From Kordia sp964351775 (GTDB taxonomy: Bacteria > Bacteroidota > Bacteroidia > Flavobacteriales > Flavobacteriaceae): a stretch of 46,367 nucleotides of DNA. Every line of letters starts with the position of its first letter. The stretch's first letter is position 1. Below are positions 17,542 through 25,524 of the stretch, piece by piece. The translations under genes and the position numbers were made by a program. Location: contig CAYGPQ010000029.1 of the NCBI GenBank assembly GCA_964351775.1, positions 1 through 46,367 on the forward strand, written 5' to 3'. The notes under the pieces were generated by a model that was not told the DNA's origin, searched no databases, and saw only the letters and a list, made by a program, of their open reading frames with translations.

Positions 17542-17751
17542 TTTTCGGACAAAAGCTTGGAAATCGTTGCAAAAACGGTCATTAGAGAAGAAAAAAGATG
17601 CTGACAGAAAGCCAAAAGTAGCGCGTTTCAATTTGAAGTATTAAAAAAGAGGCGCTCTAAAAAGTGTGGAAAACGTCATTCTCAATTTTTATATTGGGTT
17701 TATCAAATTGTATTTCAGAATTTCAATAGATTAATCTTCAAGGATTATGTG

Positions 17752-17772
17752 AAACTGAATCAAGTTCAGTTT
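17752..17772. repeat. Perfect 8-bp inverted repeat
   Basis: AAACTGAA and TTCAGTTT are separated by 5 bases. No T-run follows closely, so it is more likely a small palindromic intergenic element than a terminator. Confidence 0.5.
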
Positions 17773-17827
17773 GACGAAAATTATATTTTTCAGACAACCA
17801 CGCTCTTTTTTATTTAAGAATTAGATG

Positions 17828-17857
17828 CTGCTGTTTTATGTAGCAGTTTTTATTTTT
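17828..17857 (+). terminator. Terminator-like hairpin in non-coding region
   Basis: CTGCT (17828-17832) pairs with AGCAG (17842-17846), followed by a T-rich stretch on the plus strand. No plus-strand gene is seen upstream, so its source transcript is unknown. Confidence 0.4.
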
Positions 17858-17995
17858 TCCTATTCCAATATTTTAAATTTGATGAAAGTGTAAATGCAGC
17901 TTTTTTATATCAATAAGAAAAATGATGTTGAAACGTAGGTATAAAAAATTTGACCAATTAACGCGTAAAGAGGTTGAGGACAAGAAAAGTATACG

Positions 17996-18027
17996 CATAA
18001 AAAAAGTCACTATTTCTAGTGACTTTT
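17996..18027 (-). terminator. Terminator of tRNA-Asn
   Basis: A perfect 9-bp stem AAAAGTCAC/GTGACTTTT (18002-18010 and 18019-18027) with an 8-base loop lies 10 bp past the tRNA 3' end. On the minus strand it is followed by a run of T. Confidence 0.8.
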
Positions 18028-18037
18028 GAAAGCTTTG

Positions 18038-18111
18038 CTCCCCCTCTTGGGCTCGAACCAAGGACCCTTTGATTAACAGTCAAATGCTCTAACCAACTGA
18101 GCTAAGGAGGA
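18038..18111 (-). tRNA. tRNA-Asn (anticodon GTT)
   Basis: A 74-nt cloverleaf can be folded on the minus strand. The acceptor arm is TCCTCCT with AGGGGGA (one G-T pair) and discriminator G. The D-loop reads AGCTCAGTTGGTTAGAGC, the anticodon loop CTGTTAA gives GTT, and the T-arm contains GGTTCGAGCC. CCA is not encoded. Confidence 0.95.
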
Positions 18112-18213
18112 GTGTTATTGCTTTTTGCGAGGGCAAATATATGCTATTTTTTTTTTCGAACAAACAAATAAATTAAAAATTTCAAAAACTTTTAACTTAT
18201 GTCCCATTTCTTG

Positions 18214-19548
18214 TTAAGAAGTGCCTTTTATCAGGTTCCAGATATCATTTCCAAAGATCACCACCATTAAACTCATAATGATTACAAAACCTACAATTTG
18301 ACCAATTTCCATCACTTTTTGCGAGGGTGCTTTCCCTACAATGATTTCATAGAGTAAAAACATCACATGGCCGCCATCTAAGGCAGGAATAGGCAATATG
18401 TTTAAGAAGGCTAACCATACCGAAAACATAGCCATGAAATTCCAAAAGAAGTACCAATTCCAACTGGTTGGCATCATGTCTACAATACCGATAGGTCCTT
18501 TTACTTTTTTGTAGCCTTTAATTACTGGATTAAAGATGAGTTTGAATTGCTTTACTTGGCGTACTAAAACATCAATAGTTTCTTGAAATCCTCTTGGGAC
18601 TGCTTCAACGAAGCCATATTCTTTTGTAATTGATATTTTTTCTTCTGCTAATCTAACATTTGGATAGACTCCTAAACCAAGACTGTCGGAAACTTTTGCT
18701 GTGATGTCAATCATTTGACCTTCTCTTTTGACTTTTAAAGCAATAGTTTTTCCTGCACTTTTATCAATCTCTTCAGTAAATTCATCCCAAAATTCTAGTT
18801 TTATACTATTTGCCGTAATAATTTCATCGCCTGCTAATATTCCAGCTTCCTTTGCATAGGTACTATCTATAACTTCTCCAATAATTAATGAATTGTATCG
18901 CGGAATAATGATTTGTCGTCCTCTACGCTCTAATGCTGCTTTTTTTCCTTCATCACTTAAGGCAACAGTAACTTCCTCTCCGTTACGCATTACGGTAACT
19001 TCATCACCTAATAAAAGGTCAATGTTTAGGTATTTGTCTAGTTTTTCAACTTTTTTGCCATCAATAGTAAGTATATTATCGCCTGTTTTGAGTCCAATTT
19101 TTTCACTTACACTATCAAAATACAATCCGTGTTCAATTTTATTAACAGGAACGTAGCTTTCCCCATAATACATAAATAAAGCAATGTATATAAACCATGC
19201 TAGTAAGAAGTTGACGATGACACCACCTAACATAATGATGAGACGTTGCCAAGCTGGTTTTGAACGGAATTCCCACGGTTGTGGCGGTTGTTCCATTTGT
19301 TCTTTATCCATGCTTTCATCAATCATTCCAGCAATTTTGACATATCCTCCTAATGGAAGCCATCCAATACCGTATACAGTATCTCCCACTTTCTTTTTAA
19401 CTAAAGAAAACCATGGATCAAAAAATAAGTAGAATTTTTCAACTTTCGTTTTGAAAAGCTTTGCTGGTATGAAATGCCCCAATTCGTGAAGAATCACTAA
19501 AATTGATATGATAAGGATAAACGATGTAATCTGAATAAATAATCCCAT
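18214..19548 (-). CDS. rseP: RseP-type site-2 membrane metalloprotease
   Basis: This 444-residue intramembrane zinc protease has HELGH at residues 21-25 in the first membrane helix. PDZ-type domains lie between about 130 and 300 (AGILAGDEIITANSIKLEF, KTGDNILTIDGKKV), and a C-terminal NILPIPALDGGH motif supplies the third zinc ligand. Family members cut anti-sigma factors and leftover signal peptides within the membrane. Length and motif order are standard. The M1 peptidase gene lies upstream on the same strand, 120 bp away. In this window a FecR anti-sigma could in principle be a client, but there is no direct evidence. Confidence 0.93.
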   Translation of the reverse strand: MGLFIQITSFILIISILVILHELGHFIPAKLFKTKVEKFYLFFDPWFSLVKKKVGDTVYGIGWLPLGGYVKIAGMIDESMDKEQMEQPPQPWEFRSKPAWQRLIIMLGGVIVNFLLAWFIYIALFMYYGESYVPVNKIEHGLYFDSVSEKIGLKTGDNILTIDGKKVEKLDKYLNIDLLLGDEVTVMRNGEEVTVALSDEGKKAALERRGRQIIIPRYNSLIIGEVIDSTYAKEAGILAGDEIITANSIKLEFWDEFTEEIDKSAGKTIALKVKREGQMIDITAKVSDSLGLGVYPNVRLAEEKISITKEYGFVEAVPRGFQETIDVLVRQVKQFKLIFNPVIKGYKKVKGPIGIVDMMPTSWNWYFFWNFMAMFSVWLAFLNILPIPALDGGHVMFLLYEIIVGKAPSQKVMEIGQIVGFVIIMSLMVVIFGNDIWNLIKGTS

Positions 19549-19668
19549 TTAAGTATAAAATGTTTATAGAACGCACAAAAGTAAGCTTTTATGATAACTT
19601 AAAAAAGAGTAGTGTACACCTAAAATTTTGTTTTTAGTGCATTTATGCTAAAACGATGTAAGATTGGA

Positions 19669-21426
19669 TTATCTTTTAATGGAAACTAAGGTTGTTTTGT
19701 TTGCTGTATTTTCAATAGAAGGCTTGATTTCTAATTCAGCAACTGCCTCAATATCAATTCCGATAGTATTGTTTTTAGAGATCAAATCAAATTTTGGATC
19801 AAAGATGATATCTGAAATTTCAAAACCAACAGCTAGTGTAAATTCTTGCCCGTTAAATGTATTATCTAAGGTAATTAGCTTTTCTTCTCCTTGCGTTCCA
19901 ATAACCAAGAAAGGTACATTCATTTCAAAATAATCAACTTTTTTGTTCGATTGCTCTTGATTCATTTTGATGCTCACTTCACGCTGGTCTCCTTGATACC
20001 AAGCAACATCGTACGAAGGATATCCTTCTCCGTAAATCCAATCATTGAAAAATTCTTGCAAATCTGTTCCACTTGCTTTTTCTAAATGTGCTTGTAGTTG
20101 ACTTGTATTTGCATATCCGTACGCCAATTCTTCATCATTCAAATAATTTCTAATTCCTTGAAAGAATACGTCATCACCAAGTTTTGTACGCAACATGTGA
20201 ATGACCATTGCACCTTTATTATAGCTTAATCTAGAACTAAAGATGCGTCCAACATTATCCAACTTTTCATCTTGTACATATACTGAGCCATTTCTTGAGC
20301 TTGTAATGTCTGCAATTTTTCCACGCTTCCAATTGATAAAATCTTGCTCACCATCTAAATGATTTTCTACCAAACCTGATAAATACGTAGCAAAACCTTC
20401 ATTTAGCCAGATATCATTCCAGGAATCACAGGTTACTTTGTTTCCAAACCATTGGTGTGCCAATTCGTGTGCAATTAATGATCTGCTAAAATTCCCCATA
20501 AAAGAAATCGTAGAATGCTCCATTCCGCCACCATATTCAAACTCTGCATGTCCGTATTTTTCATCTTTAAAAGGATAGTCTCCAAATAAATTTTGAAATA
20601 AATTCATGATATCCACCGTCACTTTTGTGTACTCTTCTGCTTTCTCTCTTGATTCTGGATATACGTAATTTACAATGTCAAAACTATATCCGTCTCCTTC
20701 GATAGTTTGCGAAAACATTTCGTAGTCTGTTACCGCAATTCCAATTAAATACGAAGGAATTGGGTAATTGTGTTGCCAATGTGTCGTCACAAGATTTCCG
20801 TTTGCTACTTCTGACAGTATAACGCCATTAGAGACTGCCTTGTAATCCTTTGGAGCCGTAATAATCACATCAATTTGATCAATCTTATCATTCAAATCTT
20901 GCTTACATGGCCACCAATCTCTTGATCCGTAAGGTTCAGATAATGTATATAATGATGGTGTATTGTTATGTGTGGTGGTTACAAATCCGTCTCCGCCAGC
21001 ATTTTTGTTTGGCGTTCCTTCATATATAATCGTCACTTTTTCTATGGCATTTTCACAAATTCCTTTGGCAAATGTAATGGTAAGTTCGTTATTTTCTTGT
21101 GAGAAAGTTAAAGCTTCCTGGTTATTATTTGTCACGGAAGCTACTTGTAAGTTGTCTGATAAATCAAAAACGATTTCATCTGTATTTTCTAAAGCGCGGA
21201 ATTCTGAAGTGACTGCTCCTTTAATATAATGTTTTGCGGGATCAACTTCTAATTGAAGTGTATGTGATAACAAATCGTAGGTAGCTGTATGCTGATTTGC
21301 TTGAAAATCCTGTAGTTGTGCTGCTTTATGATGCTCTCCCTGCACTATGTCCATCAGTTCTTGACCTGATTGACTATAGGCGATAAAAGTCCATAAGAAA
21401 CCAATGGCTAAAAAGGTATTTCTCAT
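19669..21426 (-). CDS. Secreted M1-family zinc aminopeptidase
   Basis: This 585-residue protein has a signal peptide (about 1-18, ending AYSQ). The N-terminal beta-domain is followed by a thermolysin-like domain with a GGGMEHS exopeptidase motif and HELAHQWFGNK starting at His320, plus the third zinc ligand Glu343 in WLNEGFATY. It removes N-terminal residues from peptides in the periplasm or outside. The catalytic Tyr region appears further on (RLSYNKGAMV). I chose ATG 21426: the frame runs on to 21636, but that would overlap the divergent SCO1-like gene and hide the signal peptide. The C-terminal helical domain of large M1 enzymes is missing, as in other short bacterial members. Confidence 0.92.
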   Translation of the reverse strand: MRNTFLAIGFLWTFIAYSQSGQELMDIVQGEHHKAAQLQDFQANQHTATYDLLSHTLQLEVDPAKHYIKGAVTSEFRALENTDEIVFDLSDNLQVASVTNNNQEALTFSQENNELTITFAKGICENAIEKVTIIYEGTPNKNAGGDGFVTTTHNNTPSLYTLSEPYGSRDWWPCKQDLNDKIDQIDVIITAPKDYKAVSNGVILSEVANGNLVTTHWQHNYPIPSYLIGIAVTDYEMFSQTIEGDGYSFDIVNYVYPESREKAEEYTKVTVDIMNLFQNLFGDYPFKDEKYGHAEFEYGGGMEHSTISFMGNFSRSLIAHELAHQWFGNKVTCDSWNDIWLNEGFATYLSGLVENHLDGEQDFINWKRGKIADITSSRNGSVYVQDEKLDNVGRIFSSRLSYNKGAMVIHMLRTKLGDDVFFQGIRNYLNDEELAYGYANTSQLQAHLEKASGTDLQEFFNDWIYGEGYPSYDVAWYQGDQREVSIKMNQEQSNKKVDYFEMNVPFLVIGTQGEEKLITLDNTFNGQEFTLAVGFEISDIIFDPKFDLISKNNTIGIDIEAVAELEIKPSIENTANKTTLVSIKR

Positions 21427-21565
21427 TATTAAGTTAGATTTGGGATAGACAATATAGGAATTTTTCCCAATCAAAAATAAAAATCGTAATTTTGTAGCGC
21501 GTTTTTTCGATGAATACACGAAATAGAATCGACGAACGGTCAATTTAACCGCTAAACGGACATAA

Positions 21566-22234
21566 ATGTTAGCCTTTTTTAAAAAATATACACTTTTCGC
21601 GATTGTAATGAGCTGTTTATCAGCAATTATCGTCACTACATTTTACTTCGCGTTAGAGAAAAAAGACGTGTTACCTGTCTATCAACCGACAAATTTCAAT
21701 ATTGATTTAGTAGATTCTTCGATACAACATGTAAGCAAGTATCATACAATTAAAGATTTTAAACTGGTGAATCAGAATGGTGATACCATTACACAAGAAG
21801 ACTATAAAGGCAAAATTTATATAGCCGATTTTTTCTTTACAACTTGCCAATCTATTTGCCCTATCATGACAAAAAATATGGCAGCTATTCAAAAAGAAAT
21901 TTTATATGATAATGACATTCTATTATTATCACATACGGTGACGCCTGAAATTGATTCTGTTGCGCAATTAAAAAGGTATGCTATTGAAAAAGGTGTGAAT
22001 GATACAAAGTGGAATTTGGTAACTGGCGATAAAAAACAAATTTACGACTTGGCGCGTAAATCCTACTTAGCAGTAAAATCGCAAGGTGATGATGATTACG
22101 GAATGATTCATACGGAAAACTTTTTATTAATTGATAAAGAAAAAAGAGTTCGAGGAACGTATGATGGAACGAAAGACGAAGACATCAAAAAACTACTGAA
22201 AGATATTCAAATCCTAAAAGAATCCTACGAATAA
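21566..22234 (+). CDS. SCO1/SenC-family copper chaperone or thiol-redox protein
   Basis: This is a 222-residue membrane-anchored thioredoxin-fold protein. An N-terminal helix (about 8-30) is followed by the copper-binding CxxxC (Cys94 and Cys98 in TTCQSICP) and the conserved His182 in MIHTENF. SCO proteins deliver copper to cytochrome c oxidase subunit II or keep its cysteines reduced. It is divergent from the M1 peptidase gene, with 139 bp between starts. Oxidase genes are not in this window. Confidence 0.92.
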   Translation: MLAFFKKYTLFAIVMSCLSAIIVTTFYFALEKKDVLPVYQPTNFNIDLVDSSIQHVSKYHTIKDFKLVNQNGDTITQEDYKGKIYIADFFFTTCQSICPIMTKNMAAIQKEILYDNDILLLSHTVTPEIDSVAQLKRYAIEKGVNDTKWNLVTGDKKQIYDLARKSYLAVKSQGDDDYGMIHTENFLLIDKEKRVRGTYDGTKDEDIKKLLKDIQILKESYE

Positions 22235-22276
22235 TACTTTTTCTAAAAGGAAGTTTTCTAAGTAAATTTTTTAGCT

Positions 22277-22284
22277 TATTTTTG
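22277..22284 (+). promoter_or_regulatory. Candidate -7 element of the feo operon
   Basis: TATTTTTG fits TAnnTTTG and lies 29 bp before the feoA ATG. It partly overlaps TTTTTTAGCTTATTTTT (22267-22283), which resembles the left half of the DtxR-like site at 32484-32503. No clear -33 box is present. Confidence 0.35.
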
Positions 22285-22313
22285 CTTCTTTAAATTTAAT
22301 CTAAATAAACGTA

Positions 22314-22541
22314 ATGCTCACTATTGCAGATTTACATAAAGGAGAAAAAGCGGTAATACTTGATTTTCCTGTGGATTCAATTCCTTTAAAGCTAATAGAA
22401 ATGGGTTGTTTACCAGGAAATGAAGTCATGCTAGTACAAACAACACTCTTCAATGGCCCTTTATTTTTAACGATTAATGGAAGTAATATTGCCGTAAGAA
22501 TAGATACTGCAAGCCAAATTTTAATAGAAAAAATAGTGTAA
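22314..22541 (+). CDS. feoA: FeoA ferrous iron transport accessory protein
   Basis: This is a 75-residue SH3-like FeoA protein with the typical LIEMGCLPGNEVMLVQ strand-turn and an IAVRIDTASQILIE ending. It assists FeoB in cytosolic control of Fe(II) import. It lies 12 bp before feoB. Length is standard for a stand-alone FeoA. Confidence 0.92.
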   Translation: MLTIADLHKGEKAVILDFPVDSIPLKLIEMGCLPGNEVMLVQTTLFNGPLFLTINGSNIAVRIDTASQILIEKIV

Positions 22542-22553
22542 TCGTATTGGCTG

Positions 22554-24710
22554 ATGAGTGATTCAATGATAAAAGTAGCGTTAATAGGAAATCCAAACAC
22601 TGGAAAAACATCTTTATTTAATCATTTAACAGGTCTCAATCAAAAAGTTGGAAACTATCCAGGAATTACGGTTGATAAGAAAACGGGCATCTGTAAACTT
22701 TCCAAAACGCAAAAAGCTACCATTTTAGATTTACCCGGAACTTATAGTTTAAACGCTTCTTCGGCAGATGAAAAAATTGCCATTGAAGTTTTAAACGATA
22801 CCACCAACGAATTTTATCCCGATCTAGCAATTGTGGTCACGGATGTAGAAGAATTGAAGCGTAACTTGCTCATTTTTACACAAGTAAAAGATTTAGAAAT
22901 TCCAACACTGTTAGTCATTAATATGGCGGACAGAATGCGCTCGAAAGGAATTTCATTAGATATTCCGCAATTAGAAGCAGATCTAAACACAAAAATTGTG
23001 GTGATTAGTTCCAAATTGCAAACAGGAATTGACGAGGTAAAAGAAGCGATTATAAACTATACTTCGCTACCGACTAAACGTTGCATTGCTGCGGAAAAAA
23101 TTAAGCAAAATACCATTACACATCCTGAGTTGTTAACTTCGGTATCGAAATTAGAACTCAAAAAAATACAACATCGTGAAACCATCATTCGGTATCAATT
23201 TCTCAATGAAGTATTAAAAAAATCCTATACAATTGATCGCGAAAAAGCTTCGGATTTGCAAGCAAAACTCGATCGGATCTTTACACATAAAATATTCGGA
23301 TATGCCATTTTCGGATTGTTATTATTACTGATATTTCAAGTTATTTTTGAATGGAGTTCCGTTCCAATGGAATTTATTGATGGTGCTTTTGGCGCGCTCG
23401 CCAATTGGACAAAAGAAACCTTACCCGCGGGAATATTTACCAATTTACTCGCCGAAGGAATCATTGCTGGTTTGGGCGGAATCGTCATATTTATTCCACA
23501 AATTGCTTTTCTGTTTCTCTTTATCGCCATTTTGGAAGAAAGTGGATATATGAGTAGAGTTGTCTTTTTAATGGATAAAATAATGCGTCGTTTTGGCTTG
23601 AGCGGAAAAAGTGTTGTTCCTTTAATTTCGGGTGCTGCATGCGCAATTCCTGCAATTATGGCAACGCGTAATATAGAAAGTTGGAAAGAACGCTTAATCA
23701 CCATTTTAGTAACACCTTTTATAACCTGTTCAGCAAGATTGCCTGTATATGCAATTCTAATTGCGTTGGTCATTCCGACCGAACGCGTGTTTTGGATTTT
23801 TAATTGGCAAGGAATTACCTTGATGTTTTTATACATTGTCGGATTTGCTATTGCATTACTTTCCGCCTATATTTTACACAAAACATTAAAGATTGAGAGC
23901 AAATCGTACTTTGTGGTAGAAATGCCTAAATACAAAGTTCCATTGTTTAAAAATGTAGTGTTTACCGTCGTAGAAAAAACAAAAACATTTGTATTTGAAG
24001 CTGGAAAAATCATCTTAGCCATTTCTATTATTTTATGGGTGTTGGCTTCGGTTGGTGTGAATGATACCTTTGATAATGCAGATACTATTATTACGGAAGC
24101 GGTTTCGAAGAATGGTTTCAATGAGATTCAAGAAATTTCATTGACAAATAAAATAACACGTTACGAAAAAAGTTTAGTAGATGAAGCTAAAGAAGCTGGA
24201 AAAACCATCACTTCTCAAGAGATTAATTCAGCTATAGCTGAAAAAACACCTGCATTTAGAGAAGCAGTTATTGAAGATGAAATTGCCGCATTAAGACTTG
24301 AAAATTCAGCTTTAGGAACCATAGGAAAGGCTATTGAACCTGCCATAAAACCGTTGGGATACGACTGGAAAATTGGAATTGCCTTAGTAAGTTCGTTTGC
24401 CGCACGTGAAGTATTTATTGGAACCTTGGCAACCATTTACAGCGTAGGAAGTGAAGGCGACGACGAAGAAGCAAATACGATTAAAGCCAAAATGCAATCG
24501 GAAGTACACGCAGCTTCCGGGAAAAAAGTATTTACCTTTGCATCAGGAATTTCCCTCTTATTATTTTATGCGTTTGCCATGCAATGTATGAGCACGCTCG
24601 CTATTGTAAAACGGGAAACAAATGGTTGGAAATGGCCTATGATTCAATTATTTGGCATGACCGCTATTGCATACATCGCAGGATTTATTGCCTATCAATT
24701 TTTAAAATAA
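22554..24710 (+). CDS. feoB: FeoB ferrous iron transporter
   Basis: This 718-residue Fe(II) importer has an N-terminal G-domain with G1 GNPNTGKTS, G3 DLPGTYSL and G4 NMAD. A spacer domain and the polytopic core follow, with gate-type repeats (FITCSARLPVYAIL and a second one near SSFAAREVFIGTLATIY). A long cytosolic helical insertion rich in Glu/Lys lies at about 505-585, between membrane helices. It is the second gene of a feoA-feoB-Cys-rich peptide operon. ATG at 22554 gives a standard N-terminus. Confidence 0.95.
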   Translation: MSDSMIKVALIGNPNTGKTSLFNHLTGLNQKVGNYPGITVDKKTGICKLSKTQKATILDLPGTYSLNASSADEKIAIEVLNDTTNEFYPDLAIVVTDVEELKRNLLIFTQVKDLEIPTLLVINMADRMRSKGISLDIPQLEADLNTKIVVISSKLQTGIDEVKEAIINYTSLPTKRCIAAEKIKQNTITHPELLTSVSKLELKKIQHRETIIRYQFLNEVLKKSYTIDREKASDLQAKLDRIFTHKIFGYAIFGLLLLLIFQVIFEWSSVPMEFIDGAFGALANWTKETLPAGIFTNLLAEGIIAGLGGIVIFIPQIAFLFLFIAILEESGYMSRVVFLMDKIMRRFGLSGKSVVPLISGAACAIPAIMATRNIESWKERLITILVTPFITCSARLPVYAILIALVIPTERVFWIFNWQGITLMFLYIVGFAIALLSAYILHKTLKIESKSYFVVEMPKYKVPLFKNVVFTVVEKTKTFVFEAGKIILAISIILWVLASVGVNDTFDNADTIITEAVSKNGFNEIQEISLTNKITRYEKSLVDEAKEAGKTITSQEINSAIAEKTPAFREAVIEDEIAALRLENSALGTIGKAIEPAIKPLGYDWKIGIALVSSFAAREVFIGTLATIYSVGSEGDDEEANTIKAKMQSEVHAASGKKVFTFASGISLLLFYAFAMQCMSTLAIVKRETNGWKWPMIQLFGMTAIAYIAGFIAYQFLK

Positions 24711-24716
24711 GACAAG

Positions 24717-24839
24717 ATGATTCAAGAAATATTGGTTGGAATAACGTTTTTGATTGCTGTTGGTTTTATCATTAAGAAATTCTTCTGGAAAAAGAAAACC
24801 GCAAAAGCTTGTGGAAAAGACGATTGCGGTTGTCACTAA
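24717..24839 (+). CDS. FeoB-associated Cys-rich small membrane protein
   Basis: This is a 40-residue peptide with one N-terminal membrane helix (about 3-23), a basic KKFFWKKKTAK stretch, and a C-terminal ACGKDDCGCH with three Cys and a His. It matches the small FeoB-associated Cys-rich membrane proteins that follow feoB in many Bacteroidota and Firmicutes. It is short enough to be missed by automatic gene finders. It starts 6 bp after the feoB stop. The Cys/His tail may bind iron at the cytosolic face, by inference. Confidence 0.85.
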   Translation: MIQEILVGITFLIAVGFIIKKFFWKKKTAKACGKDDCGCH

Positions 24840-24891
24840 TCTATTTTTTGACTTAGACTATTTTTTAGAAAAAAAATACTACTTTTAGTAG

Positions 24892-25143
24892 ATGCTACTT
24901 TCACTCCTTTTTTTTGCGCCAATACTGTTGATTGGTCTCGGATATTATTTAGATTACAAAGATAATCCTACCCGATTTATGTCTGACATAAAAGGTGGAA
25001 TATTGTATTTCTTAGGGTTATTAGCGTTTGTGATGATCCAAAAAGTAGTGTTTGGAGTTGGTTTACTACTACTGGTACTGGAACTTGCTATTTTTATTAT
25101 AGCCTCATTTTTTATAAAATTCTTGATCGAAAAGAAAAAATAA
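24892..25143 (+). CDS. Small two- or three-helix membrane protein
   Basis: This is an 83-residue hydrophobic protein with an N-terminal helix, a polar YYLDYKDNPTRFMSDIKGG loop, two further helices and a KKK tail. No family is recognised. It lies 52 bp after the Cys-rich Feo peptide and before a strong terminator, so it may be the last gene of the feo transcript. Confidence 0.6.
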   Translation: MLLSLLFFAPILLIGLGYYLDYKDNPTRFMSDIKGGILYFLGLLAFVMIQKVVFGVGLLLLVLELAIFIIASFFIKFLIEKKK

Positions 25144-25150
25144 AGACACA

Positions 25151-25185
25151 AAAAAAAGAGAACGTTAAGCCTCGTTCTCTTTTTT
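25151..25185 (+). terminator. Terminator downstream of the feo region
   Basis: A GAGAACG/CGTTCTC stem with an 8-base loop is extended by a facing A-run and T-run. It lies just after the 83-residue membrane protein gene and probably ends the feo transcript. Confidence 0.85.
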
Positions 25186-25524
25186 CTTATAACATAAGTT
25201 TGTTAATTATATTTTTTAATAAACAGCAACTAATGAATTCTAAAATTACTCAATACGAAAGTACATTGATTCTCAATGAATTATTTTTTATTTAGATTAA
25301 TATACACGGTTGGTCGTTAAATGTGTTGCTTTCATAGACGAACGGCAATTTTGTTTCTACCTAAAATACTGTAATTCAGTTTTCTAACGTTTTATATTTG
25401 TCATTCATGCGACATAAGAATCATTAGTATTAAACGAAAAACCAATCAAAATCAATTGTTTGTCAGTTCGAGCATTATTGAAAATCAAATACATAACAAG
25501 GAAGTTATATCGAACTCACCCTAT
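25186..25524. other. 339-bp intergenic region
   Basis: I see no gene. Near the permease end there is a spaced inverted pair (AGTTCG near 25465 and CGAACT near 25512) that may form a long-loop hairpin behind the metal-transport operon. Confidence 0.4.

Larger units (their letters stand above)
17292..18037. other. 746-bp non-coding region
   Basis: I find no credible protein gene here. It contains a tandem repeat (17504-17541), an 8-bp-stem hairpin (17752-17772), a plus-strand terminator-like hairpin (17828-17857) and the tRNA terminator. A plus-strand non-coding transcript ending near 17857 is possible but has no direct support. Confidence 0.5.

Noticed and set aside
17490..17560. Possible CRISPR-like array
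   Set aside because: Only two exact units with 2-bp gaps are present. There are no unique spacers and no cas genes, so it is a tandem repeat.
17873..18061. 62-residue minus-strand ORF
   Set aside because: It runs through the tRNA-Asn gene and its terminator, is of low complexity and has no family features.
21427..21636. N-terminal extension of the M1 peptidase
   Set aside because: It would displace the signal peptide from the N-terminus and overlap the divergent SCO1-like gene.
23336..23836. 166-residue minus-strand ORF
   Set aside because: It lies fully antisense inside feoB, and the membrane-helix-coding bias of feoB explains its length.
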